Source: Bacteroidota bacterium (GTDB taxonomy: Bacteria; Bacteroidota; Bacteroidia; Bacteroidales; Prolixibacteraceae). Taken from it: a DNA stretch of 47,899 nt. Below, one piece after another: positions 25,252 through 34,092 of this stretch (position 1 is the stretch's first letter; every line of letters starts with the position of its first letter). The notes below the pieces were generated by a model. It made no database searches, was not told the DNA's origin, and was given only the letters and a program-made list of their open reading frames with translations. The stretch lies in contig JAHEYT010000056.1 in NCBI GenBank assembly GCA_023251455.1, positions 1 through 47,899 of the forward strand, given 5' to 3'. The position numbers and the translations under genes were made by a program.

Positions 25252-27201
25252 ATGATTGATCAAGCTACCATCGAGCGAATTGTTGATGCGGCGCACATTT
25301 CGGATGTGGTGTCGGAATTTGTTACGCTTAAGAAACGAGGTGTTAACCAACTGGGATTGTGTCCTTTCCATAACGAAAAGACACCTTCGTTTACCGTTTC
25401 GTCTGCCAAAGGAATTTTTAAATGTTTTGGCTGCGGAAAAGGTGGCAACTCGGTGAACTTCGTTATGGAGCTTGAGCAGCTTAGTTACCCCGATGCTTTG
25501 CGGTGGCTGGCCAAAAAGTTCCACATCGAGATTGAGGAAAAAGAGGAATCGCAGGAAGAGAAGGCACTGAAAGACGAACGCGAGAGCATGATGATCGTGT
25601 CGGCTTTTGCACAAAAATATTTCAGTCGCTTTTTGCTGAAGGAAAATGAAGGTCGCACAATTGGCCTGAGTTACCTGCGCGAACGTGGAATCCGCGACGA
25701 CATTATTACCAAATTCGAGCTGGGATACTGCCCCGACGGTAAAGATTTATTTACCCAAGCCGCCACTCGTGAAGGCTATAAAATGGAATTCCTAGAAAAG
25801 ACCGGGCTGACCATAAAACGCGACGACTGGGTGCGCGACCGCTTTGGTGGAAGGGTGATTTTTCCGGTTCACAACGTGGCTGGCCGCGTGATTGCCTTTG
25901 GCGGACGAACCCTGACCAACGATAAAAAAGTAGCCAAATACCTTAACTCTCCGGAATCTGACATTTACCACAAAGGGCGGACCCTCTACGGAATTTATCA
26001 GGCTAAGCGCGATATTACCCGGTTAGACAAATGTTACCTGGTTGAAGGATACACCGATGTGCTGTCGTTTCATCAGGCCGGAATTGAAAATGTGGTGGCC
26101 TCATCGGGAACATCGCTGACAATCGATCAGATCCGACTGATCCGCCGGTTTTCGCCCAACATTACTATTGTGTATGATGGTGATGATGCCGGTATCAAAG
26201 CCTCGCTTCGGGGAATCGACATGGTTTTGGAAGAAGGCATCAATGTAAAAGTGCTGCCGTTACCACGCGGCGAAGACCCCGATTCGTTTGCCCGTTCTAT
26301 GAGCGCCAGCGAGTTGACCGAATACATCAAAAAGAACGAAACCGACTTTATCAAGTTCAAGACTCAGCTTTTGATGGAATCCGTTGAAAACGATCCGGTA
26401 TCAAAGGCCAAGCTAATCAACGAAATAGTTCACTCCATATCGGTTATTCCTGATACGATTACCCGGACCATTTACATCAAGGAATGCAGTCGTTTGATGG
26501 ATGTTCAGGAAGCCGTTTTGTACTCCGAAATCCGGAAAATTCAGAATAAACAATCGGAAGACCATACCCGGAAAGAGCTTCAGGAAATACAGGTACAGGC
26601 AGCAAAACCTGCAACTCCGGTTACTGAAAAAAAAGTGGTTAACCCGTTCGAAACCGAAGAACGTGAAATCCTGCGAATCCTTCTGAAGTACTTTCATCAG
26701 GATGTATTCGAAATCGAGGACGAAACCACACACGAAGTTCATACTTACACGGTTGGGGTTTACGTGTTATCTGAATTGCAGAACGACGGACTGGTTTCGG
26801 TCAACCCGAAAGTCAGGGCTATTTTATCAGACATGGAACAGAACCTGGAAAACAAAGATTTTGATCCGATCAGGTATTTCACCCAACACCACGATCAGGA
26901 AATAAGCCAATACGCCAGTAACCTGTTGGCCGAAAAATACATAGAAAGCAAACGCTGGAGCAAAGGCGGAGCTTTTATAGAATCGGAAAGCGAATTATTG
27001 TATGTTTTGGTTCCGAAACTAGTTCAGGAATACAAGCTGAAAAACGTAAAGGCTCTGCTCAAAAAAATAGAGCATCAGATCAACGAAGCCAACAAAAATA
27101 ATGAAACTGAAAAGCTGATGGAATGCATGGAGCAATATCAAAACCTGAAGAAGGTGATGAAAGAACTTTCGGTACTACTTGGATTCCGCACGATAAGCTG
27201 A
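25252..27201 (+). CDS. dnaG: DNA primase
   Basis: The 649-residue protein has the full primase order. An N-terminal zinc finger (C39-P-F-H and CFGC, with HNEKTPSFTV between) is followed by the RNA polymerase core (about 120-250, with DRFGGRVIFPV and GRTL). The TOPRIM domain (about 260-345) has the VEGYTD glutamate and DGDDAG aspartates. A C-terminal region (about 450-649) would bind the replicative helicase. It makes RNA primers at the replication fork. The length is normal for the family, and the start MIDQATIERI matches the usual primase N-terminus. Confidence 0.97.
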   Translation: MIDQATIERIVDAAHISDVVSEFVTLKKRGVNQLGLCPFHNEKTPSFTVSSAKGIFKCFGCGKGGNSVNFVMELEQLSYPDALRWLAKKFHIEIEEKEESQEEKALKDERESMMIVSAFAQKYFSRFLLKENEGRTIGLSYLRERGIRDDIITKFELGYCPDGKDLFTQAATREGYKMEFLEKTGLTIKRDDWVRDRFGGRVIFPVHNVAGRVIAFGGRTLTNDKKVAKYLNSPESDIYHKGRTLYGIYQAKRDITRLDKCYLVEGYTDVLSFHQAGIENVVASSGTSLTIDQIRLIRRFSPNITIVYDGDDAGIKASLRGIDMVLEEGINVKVLPLPRGEDPDSFARSMSASELTEYIKKNETDFIKFKTQLLMESVENDPVSKAKLINEIVHSISVIPDTITRTIYIKECSRLMDVQEAVLYSEIRKIQNKQSEDHTRKELQEIQVQAAKPATPVTEKKVVNPFETEEREILRILLKYFHQDVFEIEDETTHEVHTYTVGVYVLSELQNDGLVSVNPKVRAILSDMEQNLENKDFDPIRYFTQHHDQEISQYASNLLAEKYIESKRWSKGGAFIESESELLYVLVPKLVQEYKLKNVKALLKKIEHQINEANKNNETEKLMECMEQYQNLKKVMKELSVLLGFRTIS

Positions 27202-27202
27202 T

Positions 27203-27231
27203 GGAGTTATGAGTTATAAATAATGAGTTAA
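27203..27231. repeat. intergenic repeat copy 1 flanking the flavin-binding gene
   Basis: The stretch is made of GAGTTATGAGTTATAA-like words. It is similar, in inverted orientation, to 27787-27815 on the other side of the 27241-27723 gene. Confidence 0.5.
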
Positions 27232-27240
27232 GCCAATAAT

Positions 27241-27723
27241 ATGAGAACCCATTTTATTCAAGACCGGCAAGAAATCGACGCCATTCTGAAGCAGTGCAAA
27301 ACCTGCTATGTGGCCATGTCTGTGGATGATGTACCCTATATTCTGCCTCTTAATTTTGCTTTAGATGGCGACCGGGTTATTTTGCATTCTGCGCAATACG
27401 GAAGAATGTGGGAAACCATCAAAAAGAACCCGAAGGTTTGCATTAACTGGACTTTGGGAGAAGAACTCGCCTGGCAGGATGAACAGGTTGGATGCAGTTA
27501 CCGGGTTAAATCCAAGTCGGTAATTATAGAAGGAATTGCTGAAATCGTTGAGGATTTTGATGAGAAAGAACGCCTCTTCAAGCAGTTTATGACACAGTAT
27601 AGCGATCTTCCATTCAAATTCAGCGCACCTTCAATCCGGAATGTTGGCGTACTGATTGTCCCAATTGGAAAACTGACAGCTAAAGAATTTGGAGCAAAGG
27701 CTGTTATGCCCTGGAATACTTAA
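27241..27723 (+). CDS. pyridoxamine 5'-phosphate oxidase-like flavin-binding protein (NimA-like)
   Basis: The 160-residue protein resembles the split-barrel FMN-binding group that includes NimA nitroimidazole-resistance proteins. Features are an N-terminal helix (about 8-18), a strand pair (CYVAMSVDDVPYILPLNFAL), HSAQYGRMWETIKKNP, which forms the FMN phosphate region, and a C-terminal helix. It lacks the substrate-binding residues of true PdxH in any clear form, so a general flavin or haem-binding reductase is the safer call. It lies between dnaG and an SDR gene and is flanked by inverted copies of an intergenic repeat. Confidence 0.8.
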   Translation: MRTHFIQDRQEIDAILKQCKTCYVAMSVDDVPYILPLNFALDGDRVILHSAQYGRMWETIKKNPKVCINWTLGEELAWQDEQVGCSYRVKSKSVIIEGIAEIVEDFDEKERLFKQFMTQYSDLPFKFSAPSIRNVGVLIVPIGKLTAKEFGAKAVMPWNT

Positions 27724-27786
27724 AAATAAGTTCGAAGTGCCTAAAATTCGGAGTGCCTAAAGTTATAAGGACTCAAATTTAAACAC

Positions 27787-27815
27787 TTATAATTCATAAC
27801 TTATAACTCATAATT
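27787..27815. repeat. intergenic repeat copy 2 flanking the flavin-binding gene
   Basis: The stretch is made of TTATAACTCATAATT-like words and is the inverted partner of 27203-27231. It ends directly at the ATG of the SDR gene, so it may include that gene's translation start region. Confidence 0.5.
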
Positions 27816-28853
27816 ATGATCTTAGTTACGGGTGGTACCGGATTGGTGGGAGCACATTTACTTTATGAACTGACCAGTTCGGGGCATCGGGTAAAAGCGT
27901 TACGCAGGCCGCAAAGCAACACCGAATGGGTCAGGAAAATATTCTCGTACTACTCTCCTGAAGCCGATGGTTTATTTTCGCAAATCGAATGGGTTGAAGG
28001 CGACATTCTCGATTACCTGAGTCTGGAAGAAGCATTGAAGGGAATAACCAGTATTTTCCATTGTGCCGCCATTGTTTCGTTTCATGGCGACGATCACGAC
28101 ATCATGCTGAACAACAATGTGAAAGGCACCGGGAACCTGATTGACGCCGCAATCCACAACGGAGTTAAACGGTTTTGCCACGTGAGTTCCATTGCCGCAT
28201 TGGGCAAAACTCAGGATGGAAGTGAAATCACCGAAGAAACTTACTGGACACCCTCGAAACGCAAATCGGGCTATTCGCTCAGTAAATTCTTTTCTGAAAT
28301 GGAAGTCTGGCGCGGCATTGAGGAAGGACTGGATGCGGTAATCGTGAATCCTTCTATCATTATGGGGCCCGGAAACTGGGAAATTGGTAGTCCAAAGCTT
28401 TTTCAGTCGATCTGGAAAGGTCTGAACTATTACACTAAAGGCATTTCAGGATTTGTTGATGTACGCGATGTGGTAAAATCCATGATTTTACTGATGGATG
28501 AAACCCAATTTGAGCAGGTAAAAAATCAGCGATTTATCCTGAATGCAGGGAACTTGAGCTATCAGGATTTCTTCAACAAAATAGCTGATGGACTGAATAA
28601 ACCTCGACCACGAAGTTTTGCCTCTGACATTAAATTGCACATTGCCTGGAGAATGGCCAAAGCCGGAAGTTTCTTTACCGGAAAACCTCCGGTGATTACC
28701 CGCGAAGCTGTATCTGGAACGAATCAAAAAAACCAATATTCCGGAGAGAAGATTACCCGTACCATCGGCTTTCAATACCGAAGTCTTGATTCATCGATTG
28801 CCGATATTGCCGAAATCTTCCTGAAAGACATGGTTTTACCTTCAGGGAAATAA
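27816..28853 (+). CDS. NAD(P)-dependent epimerase/reductase (extended SDR)
   Basis: The 345-residue protein opens with the Rossmann motif GGTGLVGAHL (residues 6-15). It has the SDR catalytic Ser in HVSSIAALG and the YxxxK pair in YSLSK. The domain is extended-SDR in length and looks closest to dihydroflavonol-4-reductase/nucleoside-diphosphate-sugar epimerase types (NPSIIMGPG, VDVRDVV). The substrate is unknown and may be a sugar nucleotide or a small carbonyl compound. No signal peptide is seen, so it is cytoplasmic. It stands alone after the flavin-binding gene. Confidence 0.88.
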   Translation: MILVTGGTGLVGAHLLYELTSSGHRVKALRRPQSNTEWVRKIFSYYSPEADGLFSQIEWVEGDILDYLSLEEALKGITSIFHCAAIVSFHGDDHDIMLNNNVKGTGNLIDAAIHNGVKRFCHVSSIAALGKTQDGSEITEETYWTPSKRKSGYSLSKFFSEMEVWRGIEEGLDAVIVNPSIIMGPGNWEIGSPKLFQSIWKGLNYYTKGISGFVDVRDVVKSMILLMDETQFEQVKNQRFILNAGNLSYQDFFNKIADGLNKPRPRSFASDIKLHIAWRMAKAGSFFTGKPPVITREAVSGTNQKNQYSGEKITRTIGFQYRSLDSSIADIAEIFLKDMVLPSGK

Positions 28854-28988
28854 ATAATTGAACCCTTACCGAAGGAATCCGTATGTAATTATTGCATTAA
28901 TCAACGATCATTCTCGATAGGAGAATAGGCACAAATAGCGCGAACAACTTTTTAGCAGAGAATAATGACAGAACCAAATATTTTATAC

Positions 28989-28996
28989 TATATTTG
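28989..28996 (+). promoter_or_regulatory. -7 element upstream of the deoxyhypusine-synthase-like gene
   Basis: TATATTTG is an exact TAnnTTTG match. It predicts a 5' leader of about 85-90 bases, which includes an AAAAAAAAGGAG tract at 29008-29019. No -33 TTG at the usual spacing. Confidence 0.5.
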
Positions 28997-29091
28997 CACG
29001 CTTTTTCAAAAAAAAGGAGCTGGTCTATCTGGCTTATATTTAAACAAATACAATTGTCTGAAAGTACAATAAAAAGAGAAAAATCAGAAGG

Positions 29092-30111
29092 ATGAAAAAA
29101 TCAGATTTATTAAAAGACACCATCGAGCACATCGACATTAAGTCATTCGATTCAACACCAATCATTGACTCTATGCGGAAAATGTCGTTCACCTCACGCG
29201 ATACCGCCAGTGCAACCGACATTTTACTGAAAATGGTGAACAATACCGAATGTACCAACATTCTGACCCTGGCCGGAAGTACCAGCGCTGCAGGTTGTAT
29301 GCAGGTTTATGTCGACATGGTTAAAAATAATATGATCGATGTAATTGTGGCTACCGGCGCCTCTATTATCGACATGGATTTTTTCGAAGCCCTTGGGCAC
29401 AAACACTACCGCGGGTCCACCGAAATTAACGATGGTATTTTGCGCGACCTTTATATCGACCGTATCTACGACACTTTCATCGACGAAGAAGAATTGCAGA
29501 ATTGCGATGGAACCATCAAAGAAATTACCGATTCGTTGGAAAGAAGACCATATTCTTCGCGCGAATTCATCAAAGAAATGGGCAAATGGCTGACTGTGAA
29601 TTCAGTAAAAAAAGATAGCCTGATCCAGGTTTGCTACGAAAATAACGTTCCAATTTTCTGCCCTGCTTTCTCTGACTCAAGCGCAGGTTTTGGTTTGGCT
29701 AAACACCAATGGGAAAATCCTGAAAAACACGTTTCGATTGACTCTGTTGCCGATTTCCTTGAACTAACCAAAATCAAAATGGCTGCCGGCGTAACTGGCT
29801 TGTTCATGATTGGTGGAGGCGTTCCAAAGAATTTTGCTCAGGACACTGTAGTTTGCGCTGAAATCTTAGGTAAAGAAGTTCCAATGCATCAATATGCTGT
29901 TCAGATTACTGTGGCAGATGTGCGCGACGGAGCTTGTTCATCTTCAACCCTGAAAGAAGCCAGCTCATGGGGTAAAGTTCAGGTAACCGACGAACAAATG
30001 GTTTTTGCTGAAGCTACTTCGGTATTGCCGTTAATCGTGAGTTACGTTTATCACAAAGGAACCTGGAAAAATCGCCAGCCAAAAAGCTGGAGCAATTTGT
30101 TCGAAAAATAA
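29092..30111 (+). CDS. deoxyhypusine synthase-family protein
   Basis: The 339-residue protein belongs to the DHS family of NAD-dependent aminobutyltransferases. The catalytic lysine that forms the enzyme-aminobutyl intermediate is kept as Lys295 in EASSWGKVQ. NAD-binding segments such as LTLAGSTSAAG, ATGASIID and FMIGGGVPKNF are present. Bacteria lack eIF5A, so protein hypusination is not expected. Bacterial homologues are known to make polyamines such as homospermidine, which is the most likely role here. It is monocistronic, with its own -7 element and a terminator at 30132. Confidence 0.88.
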   Translation: MKKSDLLKDTIEHIDIKSFDSTPIIDSMRKMSFTSRDTASATDILLKMVNNTECTNILTLAGSTSAAGCMQVYVDMVKNNMIDVIVATGASIIDMDFFEALGHKHYRGSTEINDGILRDLYIDRIYDTFIDEEELQNCDGTIKEITDSLERRPYSSREFIKEMGKWLTVNSVKKDSLIQVCYENNVPIFCPAFSDSSAGFGLAKHQWENPEKHVSIDSVADFLELTKIKMAAGVTGLFMIGGGVPKNFAQDTVVCAEILGKEVPMHQYAVQITVADVRDGACSSSTLKEASSWGKVQVTDEQMVFAEATSVLPLIVSYVYHKGTWKNRQPKSWSNLFEK

Positions 30112-30131
30112 ACGATAGTCCAAAATATTAT

Positions 30132-30167
30132 AAGCCCCTTTGTTTACAAAAGCAAAGGGGCTTTTTG
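30132..30167 (+). terminator. intrinsic terminator after the deoxyhypusine-synthase-like gene
   Basis: AAGCCCCTTTG (30132-30142) and CAAAGGGGCTT (30153-30163) form an 11-bp perfect stem with a ten-base loop, followed by TTTTG. Confidence 0.9.
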
Positions 30168-30242
30168 TTGGTTCAAATCTGGACTCGATCTTCAATCCAA
30201 ATATCCCCACTTTTAGGGATTTCACACCTTATGCAGAGCATA

Positions 30243-30250
30243 TACTTTTG
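30243..30250 (+). promoter_or_regulatory. -7 element upstream of the porin gene
   Basis: TACTTTTG is an exact TAnnTTTG match 29 bp before the porin ATG. No -33 TTG is evident. Confidence 0.5.
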
Positions 30251-30279
30251 GCAGTACAAAATCTCACTGAAAAAGATAT

Positions 30280-31488
30280 ATGAAGCGAATCTTATTTTCT
30301 ACAGCATTGGTGTTAACTGTCCTGTTTTCACAGGCTCAAACATCGGAACAAACAAAACCTACATACCAGAACCTAGCCGATCAGTTGCTATCATCGAGCA
30401 ATAAACTTACCATTGGAGGTTACGGCGAAGTGCACTACCACCAGCCGTTGAGTTCTGAAATACGCCAAAACGGTGAGCTCGATGTACATCGGATGGTCAT
30501 GTTATTTGGTTATCAGTTTAACGAACGAACCCAGTTTGTTACCGAACTCGAATTCGAGCACGTGTCGGAAGTGTATGTCGAACAGGCTTTCCTTCAGCAC
30601 AAAATAAATAAATCAATCAATTTTCGCGGAGGTTTGCTTTTGATCCCAATGGGAATTGTGAACGAATATCACGAGCCTACCACCTTTAATGGAGTTGAGC
30701 GCCCGCTGATCGACAACAAAATTTCGCCCTCTACCTGGCGCGAGATCGGGTTTGGACTTTCAGGAACCATTCAGCCTGCCTCAATTAAATATCAGGCTTA
30801 TCTGGTAAACGGATTTAACGGTTACGACGGAACAGCCAAACTGAACGGCAAAAGCGGTCTACGCAGCGGACGCCAAAAAGGGGCTTCGTCGTTCATCAGC
30901 TCACCAAACTTTACCGCGAAAGTTGAATACTACGGAATCAGAGGATTGAACATTGGATTGTCGGGCTATTTTGGCGATACCCAGAGCAAGCTTTATAATG
31001 GAATTGCCAAAGACAACGAAGCTGCGTTGGCTAAAGCTGATTCATCAGTTGTGGGGATGTCGATGATCGGTTTGGATGCGCGATATAACCTGAAAGGGCT
31101 TCAATTACGCGGACAATTCTACTCGGTTTCATTGTCGAATACCGATGAGTACAATCGCTTTACCGGAAAAAACAAAACCACACCCAACGATTTGGGAAGC
31201 CTGATGACTGGCTATTATGTTGAAGCTGGCTACAATGTTTTCCGTCCTTTCGAGAAAGTAAAAACAGAACTTGTCCCTTTTGTGCGACTTGAGGGTTACG
31301 ACACCCATGCCGATATCGCCTCGAATATTACCCGAAACGAATCGTACAAAAACTCGGTTGTAACTGCCGGATTAACCTTGAAACTGGCGCAGGGCGCCGT
31401 TCTGAAAACAGATATGCAATGGGTAAAACCAGACGGGGCAAGCAGCTCAACCAAAGTATTCAGTGCAGGTCTGGGAGTTATGTTTTAA
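30280..31488 (+). CDS. outer-membrane porin (phosphate-selective porin O/P-like)
   Basis: The 402-residue protein has a signal peptide ending near SQAQ (about residue 20). Repeated barrel strands follow, and the protein ends in a terminal aromatic strand (SAGLGVMF). Strand patterns such as LTIGGYGEVHYH, RTQFVTELEFEHV and FRGGLLLIPMG recall the porin O/P-like families common in Bacteroidota. It is 12 bp upstream of an FMN-binding protein gene and probably cotranscribed, which suggests transport of a substrate that the flavoprotein helps process. The substrate is unknown. Confidence 0.82.
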   Translation: MKRILFSTALVLTVLFSQAQTSEQTKPTYQNLADQLLSSSNKLTIGGYGEVHYHQPLSSEIRQNGELDVHRMVMLFGYQFNERTQFVTELEFEHVSEVYVEQAFLQHKINKSINFRGGLLLIPMGIVNEYHEPTTFNGVERPLIDNKISPSTWREIGFGLSGTIQPASIKYQAYLVNGFNGYDGTAKLNGKSGLRSGRQKGASSFISSPNFTAKVEYYGIRGLNIGLSGYFGDTQSKLYNGIAKDNEAALAKADSSVVGMSMIGLDARYNLKGLQLRGQFYSVSLSNTDEYNRFTGKNKTTPNDLGSLMTGYYVEAGYNVFRPFEKVKTELVPFVRLEGYDTHADIASNITRNESYKNSVVTAGLTLKLAQGAVLKTDMQWVKPDGASSSTKVFSAGLGVMF

Positions 31489-31500
31489 TCAGAAAATACC

Positions 31501-32052
31501 ATGTTCAAACTATTAATAGTAGCATTCAGTTTTTGGTTCACTGCCATCAGTTTCCCTCCAAAAGGGTTGGACTTTGAGGACAAAACCCTCAAAAAGGAAA
31601 TTCAGAAAATCAGCGGAGTTGATGACCCTAAATGGAAAGAAATTTCGTTTCCTGAAGCAAATTCAACACTGGGGAAATTCTTCTCGATTTATGATTTGAA
31701 CAACCTGAAAAAATATATTTATGTAGGAAGAGTGAACAGCTGCCGCGCAGGTGGCTGTTCAAATCCTGCCCTGACAATTGGAATTGAGACCCCGGAATAT
31801 TTCGATTATCTGCTAGTGTTTGATGACCATCTTTCGGTTCAGCAGGTAAAAGTGTACAACTACCAGGCGACTCACGGACAAGAAGTAACGAACAAAGGCT
31901 GGTTGAAACAATTTCAGGGATACGATGGCAGCCGCTCGCTCACTGTTGGTAAAAGCATCGACGCCATTTCAGGAGCCACTGTTTCGGTTTTAGGAATTAC
32001 AAATGATATTCAGGAAAAAACCAAGTTATTAAAACAGATTTTTTCAAAATAA
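31501..32052 (+). CDS. exported FMN-binding domain protein (covalent flavinylation site)
   Basis: The 183-residue protein has a short N-terminal signal (about 1-18) and a C-terminal FMN-binding domain (about 85-175). It ends in the SGAT motif (DAISGATVS), where Thr160 would carry FMN through a phosphoester bond made by an ApbE-type transferase, as in NqrC and RnfG. No apbE is in this window. A cysteine pair (SCRAGGC, about 80-86) is unusual and could be redox-active. It lies in one operon with the porin upstream, and a terminator follows. Confidence 0.8.
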   Translation: MFKLLIVAFSFWFTAISFPPKGLDFEDKTLKKEIQKISGVDDPKWKEISFPEANSTLGKFFSIYDLNNLKKYIYVGRVNSCRAGGCSNPALTIGIETPEYFDYLLVFDDHLSVQQVKVYNYQATHGQEVTNKGWLKQFQGYDGSRSLTVGKSIDAISGATVSVLGITNDIQEKTKLLKQIFSK

Positions 32053-32053
32053 A

Positions 32054-32088
32054 AAAGCCCGGAGATTCTAATATCTCACGGGCTTTCC
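32054..32088. terminator. intrinsic terminator between the FMN-binding gene and the minus-strand gene at 32107
   Basis: AAAGCCCG with GAGAT pairs with ATCTC and CGGGCTTT, with one bulged A. A-rich and T-rich flanks suggest use in both directions between convergent genes. Confidence 0.8.
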
Positions 32089-32106
32089 ATTAACCGAAAT
32101 CAAACC

Positions 32107-32697
32107 TTAATCCCTTTTCAAATCATATTCGTAGGTTTCATCCCCCGATGAAAAAACTATCTGGTAATTTCCCTTATCAAGATTTTTTAAATCGTATCCA
32201 ACAGTAAGAGCAAATGTGTTTCCCATTTCTTTATTCCAAATTAAGCTACCGCCTTGATATACGTATAAGCTCATTTCATCTTGGTTGTGGTTCAGATGCG
32301 AAACACGAAGCTGATTATTTTTAAAACTGAAAATTGGTTCGGTCTTTTCAACGATCTTACCCACTGCAATTCCATGTCTCCCAACATTCAACATTTGTTC
32401 GGTTGAGGCACCATCAACTTGTACGATCATTTTATAAGCGCCGTGTTCCAGTTTCGAAAAATTAAGCGTACGGTTATATTGAGTATGCTCAGCTTCGGTT
32501 TCATGGTAAAATACCAGATCACCTTCAGAATTTGAAATACTGATTTCAACCTTTTGCTCTGCATTGTTTGAAATCTCCAGAAGAGCCCTTCCTTCCGCTT
32601 TTGGCAGAATATTAACTTTTAAGTTGCCACTGGCAAAAGTAACTTGCGATAATAATGTATAGGCAACTAAAACCCCGATTGCGATAATTGTTTTCAT
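32107..32697 (-). CDS. exported protein with two tandem Ig-like (T9SS-C-like) repeats
   Basis: The 196-residue protein has a signal peptide ending near TFASG. It then has two similar beta-rich units. The first (about 45-105) contains EISISNSEGDLVFYHE and LEHGAYKMIVQ. The second (about 140-194) contains MSLYVYQGGSLIWNKE and LDKGNYQIVF. Both resemble the small Ig-like domains of the type IX secretion C-terminal kind (DUF3244-like), with the turn pattern L-x-x-G-x-Y. Its role is unknown; binding or structural use on the cell surface is plausible. Confidence 0.65.
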   Translation of the reverse strand: MKTIIAIGVLVAYTLLSQVTFASGNLKVNILPKAEGRALLEISNNAEQKVEISISNSEGDLVFYHETEAEHTQYNRTLNFSKLEHGAYKMIVQVDGASTEQMLNVGRHGIAVGKIVEKTEPIFSFKNNQLRVSHLNHNQDEMSLYVYQGGSLIWNKEMGNTFALTVGYDLKNLDKGNYQIVFSSGDETYEYDLKRD

Positions 32698-32896
32698 GTT
32701 TATATTTGTTTAAAATTTAACACTATAAGGAATTCAATTGCCATTTTGTTTAATTATTAGAATGAAATATTAAACATTGTGCCGTATTTATAATCTATAT
32801 ATCTCATTATATGATACTTAGATAATTGTTAATGTTAGTTAATGCAATTGATCCCACGGAAGGACCAGCCGGATAAAAAGATCAGGTAATTACCGA

Positions 32897-32926
32897 TTGT
32901 TTCCAGATCCAAATACTTTACATTTG
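32897..32926 (+). promoter_or_regulatory. promoter of the glycerate kinase gene
   Basis: TTG (32897-32899), a 19-bp spacer and TACATTTG (32919-32926) fully match the Bacteroidota consensus. The ATG lies 26 bp after the -7 element. Confidence 0.7.
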
Positions 32927-32952
32927 AAAACCAGTTTTATAATCAAACAGTC

Positions 32953-34092
32953 ATGCGCATTGTTATCGCCCCCGATTCGTTCAAAGAATGTTTATCAGCC
33001 ACCCAGGTGGCTTTTGCGATTTCAGGAGGCATCAAAAAAACCGTTCCTGAAGCTGAAATCATCTGCATCCCGATTGCCGATGGTGGTGAAGGCACTGTTG
33101 AAGCCCTTGTTACAGCAACCGATGGAAAGATTATTCAGGTTGCTTCTGTTGATGCGCTGAACCGCCAGATCCAGTCATTCTATGGAATTTTGGGCGACGG
33201 CAAAACTGTGGTGATTGAAATGGCTGCTGCATCAGGAATTGAACGAATCGCACCGGAAGAACGAAATCCGATGATTACCTCTACCTATGGAACTGGCCTA
33301 CTGTTGAAAGCCGCTATGGAATCCGGTTTTACTGAAATTATTCTTGGAATTGGCGGAAGTGCTACAAACGATGGCGGTGCCGGAATGGCTCAGGCTCTTG
33401 GATTCGGACTTCTCGATAAAAGCAACAACCCGATTGGGTTGGGTGGTGGTTCATTAGACGAACTTTACCGAATTGACTTTTCAAATGTCCATCCATTACT
33501 CAAAAAAATAAAAATTACAGTGGCCTGCGATGTCCAAAATCCACTCGTAGGTAAATCCGGAGCAACCCGTATTTATGGGCCACAAAAAGGGGCAACTCCT
33601 GAAATGCTGGAAATACTCGAAAGAAACATGGCACATTACGCCAAGGTGCTTTATCAGGAATTTGGAATTAACTATTCACACTTCCCAGGGGCTGGTGCTG
33701 CCGGTGGATTGGGCGCCGGACTGATGGCCTTTTGCAAAGCCGAAATACTTGCTGGATTTAATTTGATCAGCAAACTAACCTGTCTGGAAGAACACATCCA
33801 GCATGCGTCGCTGGTTTTTACTGCCGAAGGTAAAATCGATTCACAGACAGCTTTCGGAAAAACGATCAGCGGGGTAGCGCAATTAGGCAAAAAATATCAG
33901 GTTCCGGTTATTGCCCTCGCCGGAATTGTTGAAGGCGATCTTAAAAATCTTTACAATCAGGGCCTAACATCTGCATTTGCCATTGCCAATCGGCCAATGA
34001 GCATGGAGGAATCGAAAGCAAATGCTGCCCAATTGCTTGTTTCTGCTTCCGAACAAATCGTGAGGTTGGTTTCAGGAATTGAAAATATTTGA
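32953..34092 (+). CDS. glycerate kinase (GlxK/GarK family)
   Basis: The 379-residue cytoplasmic protein matches the glycerate 2-kinase family throughout. Key segments are IVIAPDSFKECLSA (3-16), PIADGGEGTVEAL (41-53), EMAAASGIE, GIGGSATNDGG (about 134-144), GATRIYGPQKGATP, and PGAGAAGGLGAGL. It phosphorylates D-glycerate with ATP and feeds glycolysis, downstream of glyoxylate, tartronate or serine degradation. It has its own consensus promoter. No other glycerate or glyoxylate gene is adjacent, so the source of glycerate is not evident. The downstream genes at 34203 and 35022 run in the same direction. Confidence 0.93.
   Translation: MRIVIAPDSFKECLSATQVAFAISGGIKKTVPEAEIICIPIADGGEGTVEALVTATDGKIIQVASVDALNRQIQSFYGILGDGKTVVIEMAAASGIERIAPEERNPMITSTYGTGLLLKAAMESGFTEIILGIGGSATNDGGAGMAQALGFGLLDKSNNPIGLGGGSLDELYRIDFSNVHPLLKKIKITVACDVQNPLVGKSGATRIYGPQKGATPEMLEILERNMAHYAKVLYQEFGINYSHFPGAGAAGGLGAGLMAFCKAEILAGFNLISKLTCLEEHIQHASLVFTAEGKIDSQTAFGKTISGVAQLGKKYQVPVIALAGIVEGDLKNLYNQGLTSAFAIANRPMSMEESKANAAQLLVSASEQIVRLVSGIENI

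Noticed and set aside
30168..30185. GGTTCAAATC resembling a tRNA T-loop
   Set aside because: No acceptor stem, anticodon arm or CCA end can be built around it.
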